A stretch of 64,000 nucleotides of DNA from Alkaliphilus sp. B6464 (GCF_018141165.1 NZ_CP058557.1:62001-126000); one strand, 5' to 3'. Shown: positions 8,509-17,910, counted from the stretch's first letter. A program made the numbers and translations. The notes: a model not told the origin generated them from the letters alone.

Positions 8509-9438
8509 ATGCCATTAATTACAAGTACAGAGCTTTTTAAAAAAGCATACGAAGGCAATTATGCAATTGGAGCATTTAATGTTAACAACATGGAAATAAT
8601 ACAAGGAATTGTTGAAGCAGCTAAAGAGGAAAGGTCGCCATTAATCCTTCAAGTTTCTGCTGGTGCTAGAAAATACGCAAATCCAATCTACTTAAAAAAG
8701 TTAGTAGAGGCTGCTATTGAAGACTCTAACTTACCTATTGTATTACACTTAGATCATGGAGAAGATTTTGAAGTTTGCAAGCAATGTATAGATGATGGTT
8801 TTACATCTGTTATGATCGATGCATCCCATTATGAATTTGAAAAAAATATTGAAATTACTAAAAAAGTTGTTGAGTATGCGCATAGTAAAGGTGTTGTGGT
8901 AGAGGCTGAGCTTGGAAGATTAGCAGGTGTAGAAGATGCTGTAAATGTAAGTGAAAAAGATGCAACATATACTGTTCCTGAGCAAGCAGCTGAATTTGTT
9001 GAAAAAACTGGTGTAGATTCGTTAGCTATAGCAATTGGTACAAGTCATGGTGCTTATAAATTTAAAGGTGAGCCTTCATTAGATTTTGAAAGATTAAAGC
9101 AAATTCAAAAATTATTACCTAACTTCCCACTAGTATTACATGGTGCATCTACTGTATTACCTGAATTTGTTTCTCTATGCAATGAATACGGTGGAAATAT
9201 TCCAGGTGCACAAGGTGTTCCAGAAGAAATGATTCGTCAAGCAGCACAACTAGGAGTATGTAAGGTAAATATAGATACAGATTTACGTCTTGCTATGACT
9301 GCAGCAATTAGAAAAGATTTAATAGATAATCCAAATAACTTTGATCCAAGAAAATACTTAGGTGCAGGTAGAACTGCAATTAAAGAAATGGTTCAGCATA
9401 AGATTAAAAATGTATTAGGATCTAACAACGCAATTTAA
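8509..9438 (+). CDS. fba: Fructose-1,6-bisphosphate aldolase, class II
   Basis: This glycolytic and gluconeogenic enzyme splits fructose-1,6-bisphosphate to dihydroxyacetone phosphate and glyceraldehyde-3-phosphate with a divalent metal. The zinc-binding HLDHGEDFEVCKQCIDDGF lies at about residue 80, the glycine-rich phosphate site GTSHGAYK near 180, and LVLHGAS near 210. The 309-residue length is typical. ATG at 8509 is chosen because AGGAGG sits six bases upstream. The 400 bases before it (8108-8508) are AT-rich non-coding DNA. A bidirectional terminator follows. Confidence 0.95.
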   Translation: MPLITSTELFKKAYEGNYAIGAFNVNNMEIIQGIVEAAKEERSPLILQVSAGARKYANPIYLKKLVEAAIEDSNLPIVLHLDHGEDFEVCKQCIDDGFTSVMIDASHYEFEKNIEITKKVVEYAHSKGVVVEAELGRLAGVEDAVNVSEKDATYTVPEQAAEFVEKTGVDSLAIAIGTSHGAYKFKGEPSLDFERLKQIQKLLPNFPLVLHGASTVLPEFVSLCNEYGGNIPGAQGVPEEMIRQAAQLGVCKVNIDTDLRLAMTAAIRKDLIDNPNNFDPRKYLGAGRTAIKEMVQHKIKNVLGSNNAI

Positions 9439-9444
9439 TATAAT

Positions 9445-9475
9445 AAAAAGGTGGCTATTAATAGCTACCTTTTTA
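9445..9475. terminator. Bidirectional terminator between fba and the phosphoesterase gene
   Basis: AAAAAGGTGGCTATT pairs with AATAGCTACCTTTTT, with A and T runs on both sides. It overlaps the 3' end of the phosphoesterase gene. Confidence 0.8.
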
Positions 9476-10157
9476 TTTCTATCATTTCAAACTCAGCATA
9501 ATCACAGGATGTTAAGTAGTAATTAATTCCGTTATGGATTCCCTTTAGACCAGCACCATAGGATGTTTCTCCATGTAAGTGCCCATATATTACATGTCTT
9601 ACATTATATTTCTCTAAGACTTCAGTAAATAAAGAGGGCTCTAACTTATCATTTGTAGGTGGATAATGGAGCATAACAATGATATTATCATATCCACTTT
9701 TTTTAGCAGTATTTAAAGACATCTCTAAACGACTAACTTCTCTTAAATATATTTTTTCGTCATGATTGGTAAACTTATAATGATTAGGGCAGTTCCAACC
9801 CCTTGTTCCACATATTGCATATTCTCTATATGTAAAGAAATTATTTTGTATAAAGCTCATAGAATCAAATAATGAATTCAATCTTGTTATTGAACCCCAC
9901 CAATAGTCATGGTTTCCTCTAATTAAATACTTTTTACCAGGCAAATCTGCAATCCACTCTAAATCTATCATTGCCTCTTCTAAAGTCATCGCCCAAGATA
10001 TATCTCCAGGAATAAGAACAGCATCATCATTATTAACTTTTTTTAACCAACTATCTCTTATCTTATTTGAATGGTCATTCCACTGAGCCCCAAATATATC
10101 CATAGGTTTATCAGAATAACCACTTAAATGTAAATCTCCTATAGCATAAATCGCCAT
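9465..10157 (-). CDS. Calcineurin-like metallophosphoesterase
   Basis: The 230-residue protein has the metallophosphoesterase metal-binding motifs in order: GDLHL (residues 7-11), GDISWA (about 51), GNHDYWW (about 80), MLHYPP (about 163) and GHLHG (about 196). It hydrolyses a phosphoester with two metal ions, but the substrate cannot be read from sequence. It lies 35 bases downstream of the RelQ-type gene on the same strand, so the two may share a transcript. Confidence 0.9.
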   Translation of the reverse strand: MAIYAIGDLHLSGYSDKPMDIFGAQWNDHSNKIRDSWLKKVNNDDAVLIPGDISWAMTLEEAMIDLEWIADLPGKKYLIRGNHDYWWGSITRLNSLFDSMSFIQNNFFTYREYAICGTRGWNCPNHYKFTNHDEKIYLREVSRLEMSLNTAKKSGYDNIIVMLHYPPTNDKLEPSLFTEVLEKYNVRHVIYGHLHGETSYGAGLKGIHNGINYYLTSCDYAEFEMIEIKR

Positions 10158-10192
10158 ATTATCACCCTATTCCCTATTACAATAATATATTA

Positions 10193-10993
10193 TTAAGGTT
10201 CTTGATTTTCAATAAAAACATGTACTTCTTTAGCAAAATTTCTTAATTCTCTAATATCACCCTGATCCCATAGCTCATTAAATTTTTCTTGTAGCTCCGT
10301 TGCCTCTGTTATTCGTCCCATAGCATACAGGGAATAAATATCTCTTAAAATATTAGAAACAGTATTAGATTTTATTTCAAACATTTTTTGTGCCTGACGT
10401 ATTTCATGCCTAATTTTAGACATCTCTTTGTCTAACATAAATGCCGCATCTGCTGCTTTTATTAGTCTTTCATTAATATGTTCTGGTATATTATGCTTGT
10501 ACTTATATCTTAAGGAATGTTCTATTGTACCCCAAAAATTCATTGCCAAGGTTCTAATTTGTACTTCTGCTAATATTTTTTTAGGTCCCATGGCTGTTTG
10601 AATAGGATATCTAATAACAATATGATAACTTCTATACCCACTAGGCTTAAAATTATTAATGTAGTCTTTTTCATATACAATTTCTAAGTCATTTCCATCA
10701 CGTTCACGAATATAGTCTACAACAGTATATATATCTTCGACAAACTGACACATTATACGGATACCAGCTATATCTTCAATTCCTTCTTCTATATTATCTA
10801 TTTCCACATCTAGTTTTTTTGCTTTTTCTAATATACTAGAAACCTTTTTTACTCTTCCTGTTACAAATTCAATTGGTGAATACTCTCCAATAGTTCTTAA
10901 TTCGCTGCGAATACTTTTAAACTTTACTTTTAATTCTTCTACCGCATTTTCATATGGAATTAAAAACTTCTTCCAATCTACTTGTTGATTCAT
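10193..10993 (-). CDS. relQ: Small alarmone synthetase, RelQ/SasB type
   Basis: This is a single-domain (p)ppGpp synthetase that transfers pyrophosphate from ATP to GDP or GTP. Landmarks are DIAGIRIMC, FKPSGYRSYHI (the G-loop with the Tyr that stacks on GDP/GTP) and AEVQIRTLAMNFWGTIEHSL. The C-terminal third is helical and probably supports oligomerisation. No HD hydrolase, TGS or ACT domain is present, so it is not a full RelA/SpoT. ATG at 10993 follows GGGGTGG. Confidence 0.92.
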   Translation of the reverse strand: MNQQVDWKKFLIPYENAVEELKVKFKSIRSELRTIGEYSPIEFVTGRVKKVSSILEKAKKLDVEIDNIEEGIEDIAGIRIMCQFVEDIYTVVDYIRERDGNDLEIVYEKDYINNFKPSGYRSYHIVIRYPIQTAMGPKKILAEVQIRTLAMNFWGTIEHSLRYKYKHNIPEHINERLIKAADAAFMLDKEMSKIRHEIRQAQKMFEIKSNTVSNILRDIYSLYAMGRITEATELQEKFNELWDQGDIRELRNFAKEVHVFIENQEP

Positions 10994-11043
10994 AGTACCA
11001 CCCCACTACTTAGATTTCCAATAATTTTTCTTAAATATTTATA

Positions 11044-11074
11044 TCCTTGATTTATTTCCTTGATTTATTTCCTT
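11044..11074. repeat. Short tandem repeat, 13-bp unit
   Basis: TCCTTGATTTATT occurs twice in a row, followed by a partial third copy. Except for this and the gap terminator, 10994-11342 shows nothing else I can name. Confidence 0.6.
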
Positions 11075-11270
11075 TTATATTATATCATTATTTCTAATTT
11101 TAGCCTATTTATCTATATTAAAGTTACATTATTTTAAGAAAAAAATAAAATTTAAATATAGCTATCCACTTTCTAGCATAGCTATATAGGCACTACCTAG
11201 GCCATTACTACTATCCTATCTATTTAAAAACACCCAAAGATTTCAAAGTGTATAGTTTCCTATATATTAA

Positions 11271-11304
11271 TAAAGTAGACCTTTCATTTGAAAGGTCTAC
11301 TTTA
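11271..11304 (-). terminator. Terminator after gap
   Basis: A perfect inverted repeat, TAAAGTAGACCTTTCA with TGAAAGGTCTACTTTA, lies 38 bases past the gap stop. Confidence 0.8.
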
Positions 11305-11342
11305 TTAATATATTAGATTATAATTTTAAGTGTTTTAAAATT

Positions 11343-12356
11343 CTATAGTCCTTTTTTAGCTATATAGTTAGCTAAATCAACAATTCTATTAGAATAACCC
11401 CACTCATTATCATACCATGAAATAACTTTTAACATTTTGTCTCCTACCATCATGGTTGATAGAGCATCAACAATTGATGATCTAGGATCTTTTTTAAAGT
11501 CAATAGATACTAGAGGTTCTTCAGTATAGCCTAAAACTCCTTCCATGGAACCTTCAGCTGCTTCTTTAAGCTTTTGATTTACTTCTTCTGCAGTTGTATC
11601 TTTGTTTAATTCAACTACTAAGTCAACTACAGATACAACAGGAATAGGTACTCTCATAGCCATACCATTTAGTTTACCTTCTAAAGAAGGAATAACCTTA
11701 GCTACAGCCTTAGCTGCGCCAGTTGTAGTTGGTATAATAGATTCAGCGGCTGCTCTCGCTCTTCTTAGGTCTTTATGAGGTAAATCTAATATTCTTTGAT
11801 CATTAGTATAGGCATGAACAGTTGTCATTAAACCACTCTTAATGCCAAAGTTATCTTCTAATACTTTAGCTACTGGAGCTAAACAGTTTGTTGTACAAGA
11901 TGCGTTGGATAAAATATGGTGTTTTTCTGGGTCATACTGTCCTTCATTTACCCCCATAACAATGGTTAAATCTTCTCCGGACTTTGCTGGTGCAGATATA
12001 ATTACTTTCTTTGCTCCGCCTTGTAAATGTTTGGAAGCATCTTCCTTTGTTAAAAATATTCCTGTAGATTCGATAACTATGTCTACTCCCATTTCCCTCC
12101 ATGGAATTTCGGCAGGATCACGGAAAGCTGTGAACTGTATCTTCTTTTCTCCGACATAAAGTGCATCTTCTGTAGCTCTAACCTCTTCATTCATTTTTCC
12201 ATATAATGAGTCATATTTAAATATATGTGCATGTTTTTCCGGACCACTGGTGCTGTTAATAGCAACAACTTCAACATCCCAATTATACTCTAAGGATGCC
12301 TTCAATACTGCTTTACCAATTCTCCCAAAACCATTAATTCCTATTTTTGTCTTCAT
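11343..12356 (-). CDS. gap: Glyceraldehyde-3-phosphate dehydrogenase, type I
   Basis: This glycolytic enzyme oxidises glyceraldehyde-3-phosphate to 1,3-bisphosphoglycerate with NAD+. The Rossmann motif INGFGRIG opens the protein, and the catalytic [12 protein letters not shown] lies at about residue 150, with the active Cys. The C-terminal [12 protein letters not shown] is intact. At 337 residues it is full length. The start is ATG at 12356 after AAGGAGG, not the in-frame ATG at 12386. It is a single-gene unit. Confidence 0.96.
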   Translation of the reverse strand: MKTKIGINGFGRIGKAVLKASLEYNWDVEVVAINSTSGPEKHAHIFKYDSLYGKMNEEVRATEDALYVGEKKIQFTAFRDPAEIPWREMGVDIVIESTGIFLTKEDASKHLQGGAKKVIISAPAKSGEDLTIVMGVNEGQYDPEKHHILSNASCTTNCLAPVAKVLEDNFGIKSGLMTTVHAYTNDQRILDLPHKDLRRARAAAESIIPTTTGAAKAVAKVIPSLEGKLNGMAMRVPIPVVSVVDLVVELNKDTTAEEVNQKLKEAAEGSMEGVLGYTEEPLVSIDFKKDPRSSIVDALSTMMVGDKMLKVISWYDNEWGYSNRIVDLANYIAKKGL

Positions 12357-12591
12357 ATGTATCCTCCTTATTGTGTTAAATTTCAAACCAATTATACATC
12401 ATTAATACTAATTATAACATACTTTTTAAGAAAATAATCAATATATGATTAATAAATAGTACTTTTAAAAGTATAATTTCAAAATAATGAAAAACTGTTT
12501 CTTTATTATTTAATAGGGTAAAATAGTAATAGAAATTTTCTATAGTGCATATATTATCTATAAAAAAAGACTATACTTTGGAGGTTATATT

Positions 12592-12822
12592 ATGGAAAAT
12601 AAAAAAATTAGTATTGAATACTGTACTGGCTGAGGCTATGTACCGAAAGCCATGGAATTGGCTGAACATCTTTTAAGAACATATAAAAATGAAATAGAAT
12701 CACTTACTATTATTCCTTCGTCTGGTGGGGTTTTTGAAGTTATATCTGATGATAAATTAATTTTCTCTAAAAAGGAAATGAAACGCTTTCCTGAAATTGA
12801 TGACATCGATAAGAACCTCTAA
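12592..12822 (+). CDS. SelW-like (Rdx family) selenoprotein with UGA-encoded selenocysteine
   Basis: The frame opens with ATG at 12592 after GGAGG and closes with TAA at 12820-12822, giving 76 residues if the in-frame UGA at 12631-12633 is read as selenocysteine. The sequence around it is YCTG-U-GYVPKAMELAEHL, which is the CxxU redox motif (Cys11, Sec14) of the Rdx/SelW family. The later SGGVFEV, KLIFSKKEMKRFPEID segment also matches SelW. A perfect 5-bp hairpin, AGCCA-TGGAAT-TGGCT at 12648-12663, starts 14 bases after the UGA. That is where a bacterial SECIS element is expected, with G residues in the loop. The family has a thioredoxin-like fold and is thought to act in thiol redox reactions. 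It reads convergently with the P-loop gene and is divergent from gap. Confidence 0.92.
12648..12663 (+). promoter_or_regulatory. Bacterial SECIS-like hairpin in the selW-like gene
   Basis: AGCCA and TGGCT pair perfectly around a six-base loop TGGAAT. The hairpin lies inside the coding sequence, 14 bases 3' of UGA 12631-12633, as in formate dehydrogenase genes. Confidence 0.75.
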
Positions 12823-12853
12823 TATTGATAACATATTTACTTTTTTAGGGCAA

Positions 12854-12880
12854 CAAAAAAAGCAGCTTGGCTACTTTTTT
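12854..12880. terminator. Bidirectional terminator
   Basis: AAAAAAGCAGC pairs with GCTACTTTTTT around TTG, between the convergent selenoprotein gene and P-loop gene. Confidence 0.75.
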
Positions 12881-12885
12881 GTATT

Positions 12886-13302
12886 TTATCCAATTATTAA
12901 ATACTTATTCAAAAATTGTGGAAGGTTCTCTTTCTCAGAGCTTATAGTTATTACAAAATTAATATTATATTTCAACTCAATATTATCAAGTTTGCAGAAA
13001 AATTCCTCCATCTTATCTAGTTCTCTATTAGTTATGTTATATAATCCATCGATATAAATTGTTTCTATATCATAATTGGATGCGATAATACCACATATAA
13101 AACCATAAAAACTTTCTTCATCCTGAATTTCATATTCTCCTATATTAATAAATCTAATTTTATAGTCTACTTGCAACATACGTGTATTACGATGATCAAT
13201 ATAGATTAAATGCCCCCTTGCTTTTTTCACATCTTCGTTAGCTATTTGACTTAATATCCTAGTTTTTCCTCCACCTGCAGGGCCAACTATAAGCTTTATC
13301 AT
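12886..13302 (-). CDS. Small P-loop ATPase-like protein
   Basis: The 138-residue protein begins MIKLIVGPAGGGKT, a Walker A motif right at the N-terminus. A Walker-B-like segment TIYIDGLY lies near residue 80, and FVITISSE looks like a sensor strand. This is a minimal P-loop NTPase with no extra domain. The role is unknown. ATG at 13302 follows AGGAGG. It comes about 80 bases after the radical SAM gene and may be co-transcribed with it. Confidence 0.75.
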   Translation of the reverse strand: MIKLIVGPAGGGKTRILSQIANEDVKKARGHLIYIDHRNTRMLQVDYKIRFINIGEYEIQDEESFYGFICGIIASNYDIETIYIDGLYNITNRELDKMEEFFCKLDNIELKYNINFVITISSEKENLPQFLNKYLIIG

Positions 13303-13381
13303 AAGACAAAACCTCCTAGAAATATTTTTATATATTTTAAATATTCTATAAATTCTTTCTTTTCCCTGCATAATAAAAATA

Positions 13382-14329
13382 TTATTTTAGTGCTTTTCCA
13401 CCTAAATAATTTGCTTTCTTCCCTTGATATCTTTCTTCTGTAATCATTTCATCATGAATTTCATCGCGAATTTTCCACCAGCTCCTATTCCAATTAACAA
13501 ATAAACTATTCTCCTCTGGTGCTCTGCCTATTAACCGTTGAACAACGATTTTAGGAGATAAATGTTCTAAAAATGTAATAACCCTCTCTTTATATTCTTC
13601 AACTGAAATAAGTTCTATTTCTCCTCTTTTGTATTCTGTTCCCATTATTGTATTTTCCATTATGTATAAAGCATGTAGCTTTACTTGTTCAACATTAAGT
13701 GCAGAAATAACTTTTGCATTCTCAATTACATCATCCATGTTATCCCAGGGTAAGTTAAGTATTAGGTGCGTACATATACCGAACCCATATTTTTTTATAG
13801 TTAATACGGCATCAATAAATTCACCTAGAGTATGGCCTCTATTTATTTTATTTAGTGTGTGATAATTAACAGTTTGAAGTCCTAGTTCAAATGATATTTC
13901 AATTCCTGTCCTTTCCCCTAATTCCTTTAAAAACTTTAAATACTCTTCCTCTATACAATCTGGCCTAGTTGAAATAGCGATTTCGACAATTCCTTCCATC
14001 ACCGCTTCTTCCATATATACTTTGAAGACATCTATAGGCATATATGTATTTGAAAAGTTTTGAAAGTAGGCAATGTACTTGCTTGCTTTATACTTTTTCT
14101 TTATATGCTCCCTAGTTTTTGTCAATTGATCTTGAACTGAAAAGCAATTTGATAAGCTTTCGAATCCAGTACCTACATCAGCACAAAATGTACAACCGCC
14201 TTTACTCAGTTTACCATCACGGTTTGGGCAGGTTAATGGTAAATTAACTGGAAGCTTGTACACCTTTCCACCATACTTCTCTATTAAGTATTGTGAGTAG
14301 GTTCTATATAAAAGTTGATTTTTTTCCAT
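13382..14329 (-). CDS. TIGR01212/YhcC-type radical SAM protein
   Basis: The 315-residue protein carries the radical SAM cluster as C-x12-C-x2-C (CPNRDGKLSKGGCTFC, about residues 28-43). This spacing marks the TIGR01212 family, called YhcC in E. coli. It also has ISTRPDCI and the GLQTVNYHTLNKINRGH segment of the Elp3-like radical SAM fold. The reaction is not known for this group. A four-iron four-sulfur cluster and cleavage of S-adenosylmethionine are expected. ATG at 14329 follows AGGGAG. Confidence 0.88.
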   Translation of the reverse strand: MEKNQLLYRTYSQYLIEKYGGKVYKLPVNLPLTCPNRDGKLSKGGCTFCADVGTGFESLSNCFSVQDQLTKTREHIKKKYKASKYIAYFQNFSNTYMPIDVFKVYMEEAVMEGIVEIAISTRPDCIEEEYLKFLKELGERTGIEISFELGLQTVNYHTLNKINRGHTLGEFIDAVLTIKKYGFGICTHLILNLPWDNMDDVIENAKVISALNVEQVKLHALYIMENTIMGTEYKRGEIELISVEEYKERVITFLEHLSPKIVVQRLIGRAPEENSLFVNWNRSWWKIRDEIHDEMITEERYQGKKANYLGGKALK

Positions 14330-14473
14330 TTATACTCTTCTCCCTTACTACTGTTTTAAGGTAATACAGCATAAGTAACAATATATTACCCACTAATTTT
14401 ATTTTAACATTATACACTTCATTGTTAGCAAAATTCTATTTATTATTATCTGTTTTCTTATACATTTATAAAT

Positions 14474-14513
14474 AATAATAGAGATTTCTATTTTTATAGA
14501 AACCTCTATTATT
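14474..14513 (-). terminator. Terminator after the UspA-like gene
   Basis: AATAATAGAGATTTCTA pairs with TAGAAACCTCTATTATT. Confidence 0.75.
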
Positions 14514-14526
14514 TAATACTATAATT

Positions 14527-14916
14527 TTAATAAGTCGAAACTACTTTTATTTCAATATTTTGCCCTAGCTTTTTAGTTAACTTAGAAATAATATTATTGT
14601 CCTCTGAAACCTCTGGAGATTCACCCAATACAATAATGGTAATGCCGTTTTTTTCACAGAAGTCAACAATGGTCTTAACAACCTCTGATGACCTCAATAC
14701 TGTCATATCTGCTCCTACTGCCTTTGAAATTTCAAATAAGTAATCCAAGGCTTCTCCTTCCTGAGAGTTACCTAAAAAGTTCCACCCTGTAGGTGCAACA
14801 TGGACAACAAAAAGATCTCCATCTCTTTGTTCCTTAATTTTAACCCCAGACTGAATTAACTTTTCACAGGTTTTTTGTTTTGTTACACATACCATTATAT
14901 TGTTTTCATTGTTCAT
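14527..14916 (-). CDS. UspA-like (KdpD-type Usp domain) protein
   Basis: The 129-residue protein has the Usp alpha/beta layout. A first strand IMVCVTKQ is followed by DLFVVHVAPTGWNF, then a helix and GADMTVLRSSEVVKTIVDF, then ITIIVLGESPE. This pattern is closest to the universal stress domain of KdpD sensor kinases, here as a stand-alone protein. It lacks the classical ATP-binding G-x2-G-x9-G(S/T), so nucleotide binding is uncertain. ATG at 14916 follows AAGGGGG. Confidence 0.75.
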   Translation of the reverse strand: MNNENNIMVCVTKQKTCEKLIQSGVKIKEQRDGDLFVVHVAPTGWNFLGNSQEGEALDYLFEISKAVGADMTVLRSSEVVKTIVDFCEKNGITIIVLGESPEVSEDNNIISKLTKKLGQNIEIKVVSTY

Positions 14917-15108
14917 ATCCCGGGCCCCCTTCTTATCAGTTATACCATTATTAAAAAATTCTCTGTGCGCCCTTAAATCTTACCTTCTATATTATACTAT
15001 ACTTTTAAGTATATTTCTTCTCAAATAAAAAAAAGACCCATATAAAGGTGCATAGTAATAGGGACAATTTAAAACCTAAACTATAAGCAGATATGGAAAA
15101 GAGAAAGA

Positions 15109-15131
15109 GCAGATGCCATTATGGCATCTGC
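15109..15131 (-). terminator. Terminator of the efflux cassette
   Basis: A perfect 11-bp stem, GCAGATGCCAT with ATGGCATCTGC, followed on the minus strand by a T/C-rich tract. It lies 44 bases past the MFS stop. Confidence 0.75.
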
Positions 15132-15174
15132 TTCTTTGGGTTAAAGTCAAGTCTCGTCAGTTGAGAAAAAAAAT

Positions 15175-16410
15175 TTATTCGCTCAGTGTTCCCAAAGTGC
15201 TTTTGGAATATATCGCAATCATACAAGAAATCAAAGCGGCACCTAAAACTACAATCCATGGTATTGAGTTAAACTGTTGAAACAGAATGCCATATAGTGC
15301 CTGACCAATAGGTTGGGCACACATGGAAAGTGCCAGCAGACAGGAAATCACCTTGCCAACAAGCTGTGGCGGCGTCTGTGCCTGCACAAATGAAAGTATT
15401 TGTACGCTGAACATAGTGGATGCTGTCATTAGAAAAAAGCTCATAGCAGAGATAATCAGATAGCTGATAAAGGGCGGACTTTGGAATAACAATGTCAGTC
15501 CCATAGGCAGCACGCCACAAGCACACATAAGCAAGAGTAAATGTGATTTTTTCACATCCAGCTTATTTCCCAAAAGTCCTGCTAAAATCCCCCCTGCAAG
15601 TCCGCCTGCTGCAAGTGCACCTTGGGAGTATCCAAACAAACGGTCACTCATTCCCAATGTTTTCGTTATCAATACCGGCAGACCAATGATCAGCATGGCA
15701 CTTAAAAAAAGGTTGAATAAGACTAGCAAACCCATTACACGAAAAAGCACTGGTTTTTCTGTCCTAATAAACCGCAGGCTATCGGTTAAATCCTCACGTA
15801 CAATAGCGAGTACACCCGTCTCGATGGGTTTTTTTTGGTGTGGAATGCGAATAAAAATTTCCATTACAGCAGACAATATAAAGCAAATACCGCTTATAAG
15901 CAAAATAGGCGAAAGTCCCCATGCACTAAACAGAATACCACCAATAATAGGACCTAACAGATTTGCCAGTGCATTCACCTGATTGATCACGGCATTGGCT
16001 GACATCAATCGTTCCATAGGAACAAGCAGCGGAATGCTCGCTTGTACTGCCGGCTGATATGCTCCCTGTATGCCGTAAAGCATCATAAGTATTACGATAA
16101 AAAGTGGTACAAGCGGAAACACTTCAAGTGCGGAACTAAACGCAAAAATTAAGACGGCTGTGAAAAAGTCCAGAACAACCATAATGTTTCGCTTGTTGAC
16201 ACGATCTGCCAGCACACCACCCAAAAGGGATAGGACGATCATTGGCAGAAAGGAACAGGCCGTCACCATGCCGAACAAAGCGGCAGATCCTGTTTGCCTT
16301 AATAAATAAATAGGCAGGGCAAATCGCAAAATAGAATTGCCAAACAGGGATATGATTTGGCCAATGACTACTAAGGTGAAATCTTTTTTAAATAAAGCTG
16401 TTTTCTTCAT
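15175..16410 (-). CDS. MFS efflux transporter
   Basis: This is a major facilitator protein of about 411 residues with roughly twelve membrane segments. The cytoplasmic loop motif GGVLADRVNKRNIMV between segments 2 and 3 is the classic MFS motif A, and GLLGNKLDVKK repeats it in the second half. It resembles drug exporters of the MefA/enterobactin-exporter group. ATG at 16410 is preferred to the one at 16419, because GGAGG is only one base from the latter. It is the last gene of a higher-G+C cassette behind an ABC pair and TetR, so the four are probably one resistance unit. Confidence 0.85.
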   Translation of the reverse strand: MKKTALFKKDFTLVVIGQIISLFGNSILRFALPIYLLRQTGSAALFGMVTACSFLPMIVLSLLGGVLADRVNKRNIMVVLDFFTAVLIFAFSSALEVFPLVPLFIVILMMLYGIQGAYQPAVQASIPLLVPMERLMSANAVINQVNALANLLGPIIGGILFSAWGLSPILLISGICFILSAVMEIFIRIPHQKKPIETGVLAIVREDLTDSLRFIRTEKPVLFRVMGLLVLFNLFLSAMLIIGLPVLITKTLGMSDRLFGYSQGALAAGGLAGGILAGLLGNKLDVKKSHLLLLMCACGVLPMGLTLLFQSPPFISYLIISAMSFFLMTASTMFSVQILSFVQAQTPPQLVGKVISCLLALSMCAQPIGQALYGILFQQFNSIPWIVVLGAALISCMIAIYSKSTLGTLSE

Positions 16411-16443
16411 AATTATCATTCCTCCAAAAAACTTTCAATAAAA

Positions 16444-17175
16444 TTATAGCACCTCCATGCGGTTTACCATTCTTGTCAGACCTAAAAAAATCACAAAGCC
16501 GATGGTCAATAGGAGTAGCATGGTTGCAAGCATAACGGTAATAGAGCTATCCAAAAAAAATGAGAACAGCTGTGAACAAGGGCTTACCAATATAACTGCA
16601 GACACAATAGTGATCGGAACGGATTTTTTCCAAAAACCAATTCGTAATGCAATCAAACCAATGGCTCCAGATAATAATGAGAGAATCAGCGTTGTAGTAA
16701 GCAAATGGGTAAAGGTCGTAATCGTAAACGGCTCTGAAATAATTTGGAACAGATTGGAGCAAATACCAAACAACGTGATTGCTGCCAAATTACACAGAAA
16801 CATCATGCCGGTTGTAAACCAAAATACAAGACTGCATTTCGCCCACAATATGCGACTACGCTTTATGGGGTAAGAAAAAAGCAAAATAGCTCGCTTGCCT
16901 GTGTATTCGGTTACAATAAATCGGGCGTGCATTACTGTAGAGAGCACCGCAAAGGAAGCCATTGAAATAGTGGACATCATTGCGATTAAATTATTCCAGC
17001 CTGAGAACATGGCAACCTCCCTTGCTGGGAGAATATCCCCTTGCGATTCTACAATGGCAGGCATAAAGGCAAAGAGAAAGCAAAATGCCAAAGTCACGAG
17101 AAAAATACATCCGCTGGCTACTTGGTATCCTTTCAATTTATTTCTTCGCAGTTCTAATCCAATTAATTTCAACAT
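16444..17175 (-). CDS. ABC-2 type transporter permease
   Basis: The 243-residue integral membrane protein has six predicted segments and the N-terminal LIGLELRRNKLKGYQVASG typical of ABC-2 permeases. Its start overlaps the 3' end of the ATPase gene by a few bases, so the two are translationally coupled. Together they should form a two-component exporter of the lantibiotic-immunity or multidrug type. Confidence 0.85.
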   Translation of the reverse strand: MLKLIGLELRRNKLKGYQVASGCIFLVTLAFCFLFAFMPAIVESQGDILPAREVAMFSGWNNLIAMMSTISMASFAVLSTVMHARFIVTEYTGKRAILLFSYPIKRSRILWAKCSLVFWFTTGMMFLCNLAAITLFGICSNLFQIISEPFTITTFTHLLTTTLILSLLSGAIGLIALRIGFWKKSVPITIVSAVILVSPCSQLFSFFLDSSITVMLATMLLLLTIGFVIFLGLTRMVNRMEVL

Positions 17176-17894
17176 AAAATCCCTCCATTCATAACTCCAA
17201 TAAGATAGTTTTCTAAATCATTGGGATGCTGCTGTTTCAAAACAGACATGCGTTCTTCTAAAATCAGTTGTCCATGTGCTAAAATTCCTACACGGTCTGC
17301 GGTTTGCTCTATCTCGCTTAGAATATGACTGGATATGAGTAGCGTCATACCCCTAGCCTTTAACTGCCCAAACAGTTCACGCATTTCACGAATAGCAATT
17401 GGATCAAGTCCATTTATAGGTTCATCCAAAAGCAATACCTGTGGACGATGAATCAAGGCACGGGCAATCCCTAGACTCTGACGCATACCAAGTGAAAACT
17501 GTGCCACTGGTTTAGTGCCGGTGCCGTTTAGTCCAACCTGTTTTAGTGCGTCTTGAATATCACCCGAAGTGCCCATATATTCTAAATGGATAGACAGATT
17601 TTCAGATGCTGAAAGATGCTCGTAAAAGTAAGGTGTTTCAATAAAAATACCGGTTTGCCTTAGCAGCTGTGCTTTTTGGCTACAGCTATCCATACCCATA
17701 ACCTCTGCACTGCCTTCAGTGGGCTCTAAAAGCCCTGCGATCAGCTTGAGCAAAGTGGTTTTACCTGCCCCGTTTGCTCCAAGAATACCATAGATCTCAC
17801 CCTGATTTACACAAATACTACATCTTTTCAATACTTCTTCACCAGAAAATACTTTTGTAAGGCAGTTTGTATGTACTGCCAGTAACTTGTTCAT
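17169..17894 (-). CDS. ABC transporter ATP-binding protein
   Basis: The 241-residue protein has Walker A GANGAGKTT (about residue 40), the signature FSLGMRQSLGIARAL (about 128), Walker B QVLLLDEPINGLDP and the H-loop SSHIL. This is the DrrA/BcrA-type ATPase that partners ABC-2 permeases. ATG at 17894 follows AAGGAGG, and the promoter region carries an operator-like palindrome at 17911-17933. Confidence 0.93.
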   Translation of the reverse strand: MNKLLAVHTNCLTKVFSGEEVLKRCSICVNQGEIYGILGANGAGKTTLLKLIAGLLEPTEGSAEVMGMDSCSQKAQLLRQTGIFIETPYFYEHLSASENLSIHLEYMGTSGDIQDALKQVGLNGTGTKPVAQFSLGMRQSLGIARALIHRPQVLLLDEPINGLDPIAIREMRELFGQLKARGMTLLISSHILSEIEQTADRVGILAHGQLILEERMSVLKQQHPNDLENYLIGVMNGGILC

Positions 17895-17910
17895 GTTATA
17901 TCCTCCTTTT

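Noticed and set aside
15269-17194. Several 70-140 codon frames on both strands in the efflux cassette
   Set aside because: They overlap the MFS and ABC permease genes in other frames; higher G+C makes such shadow frames frequent.
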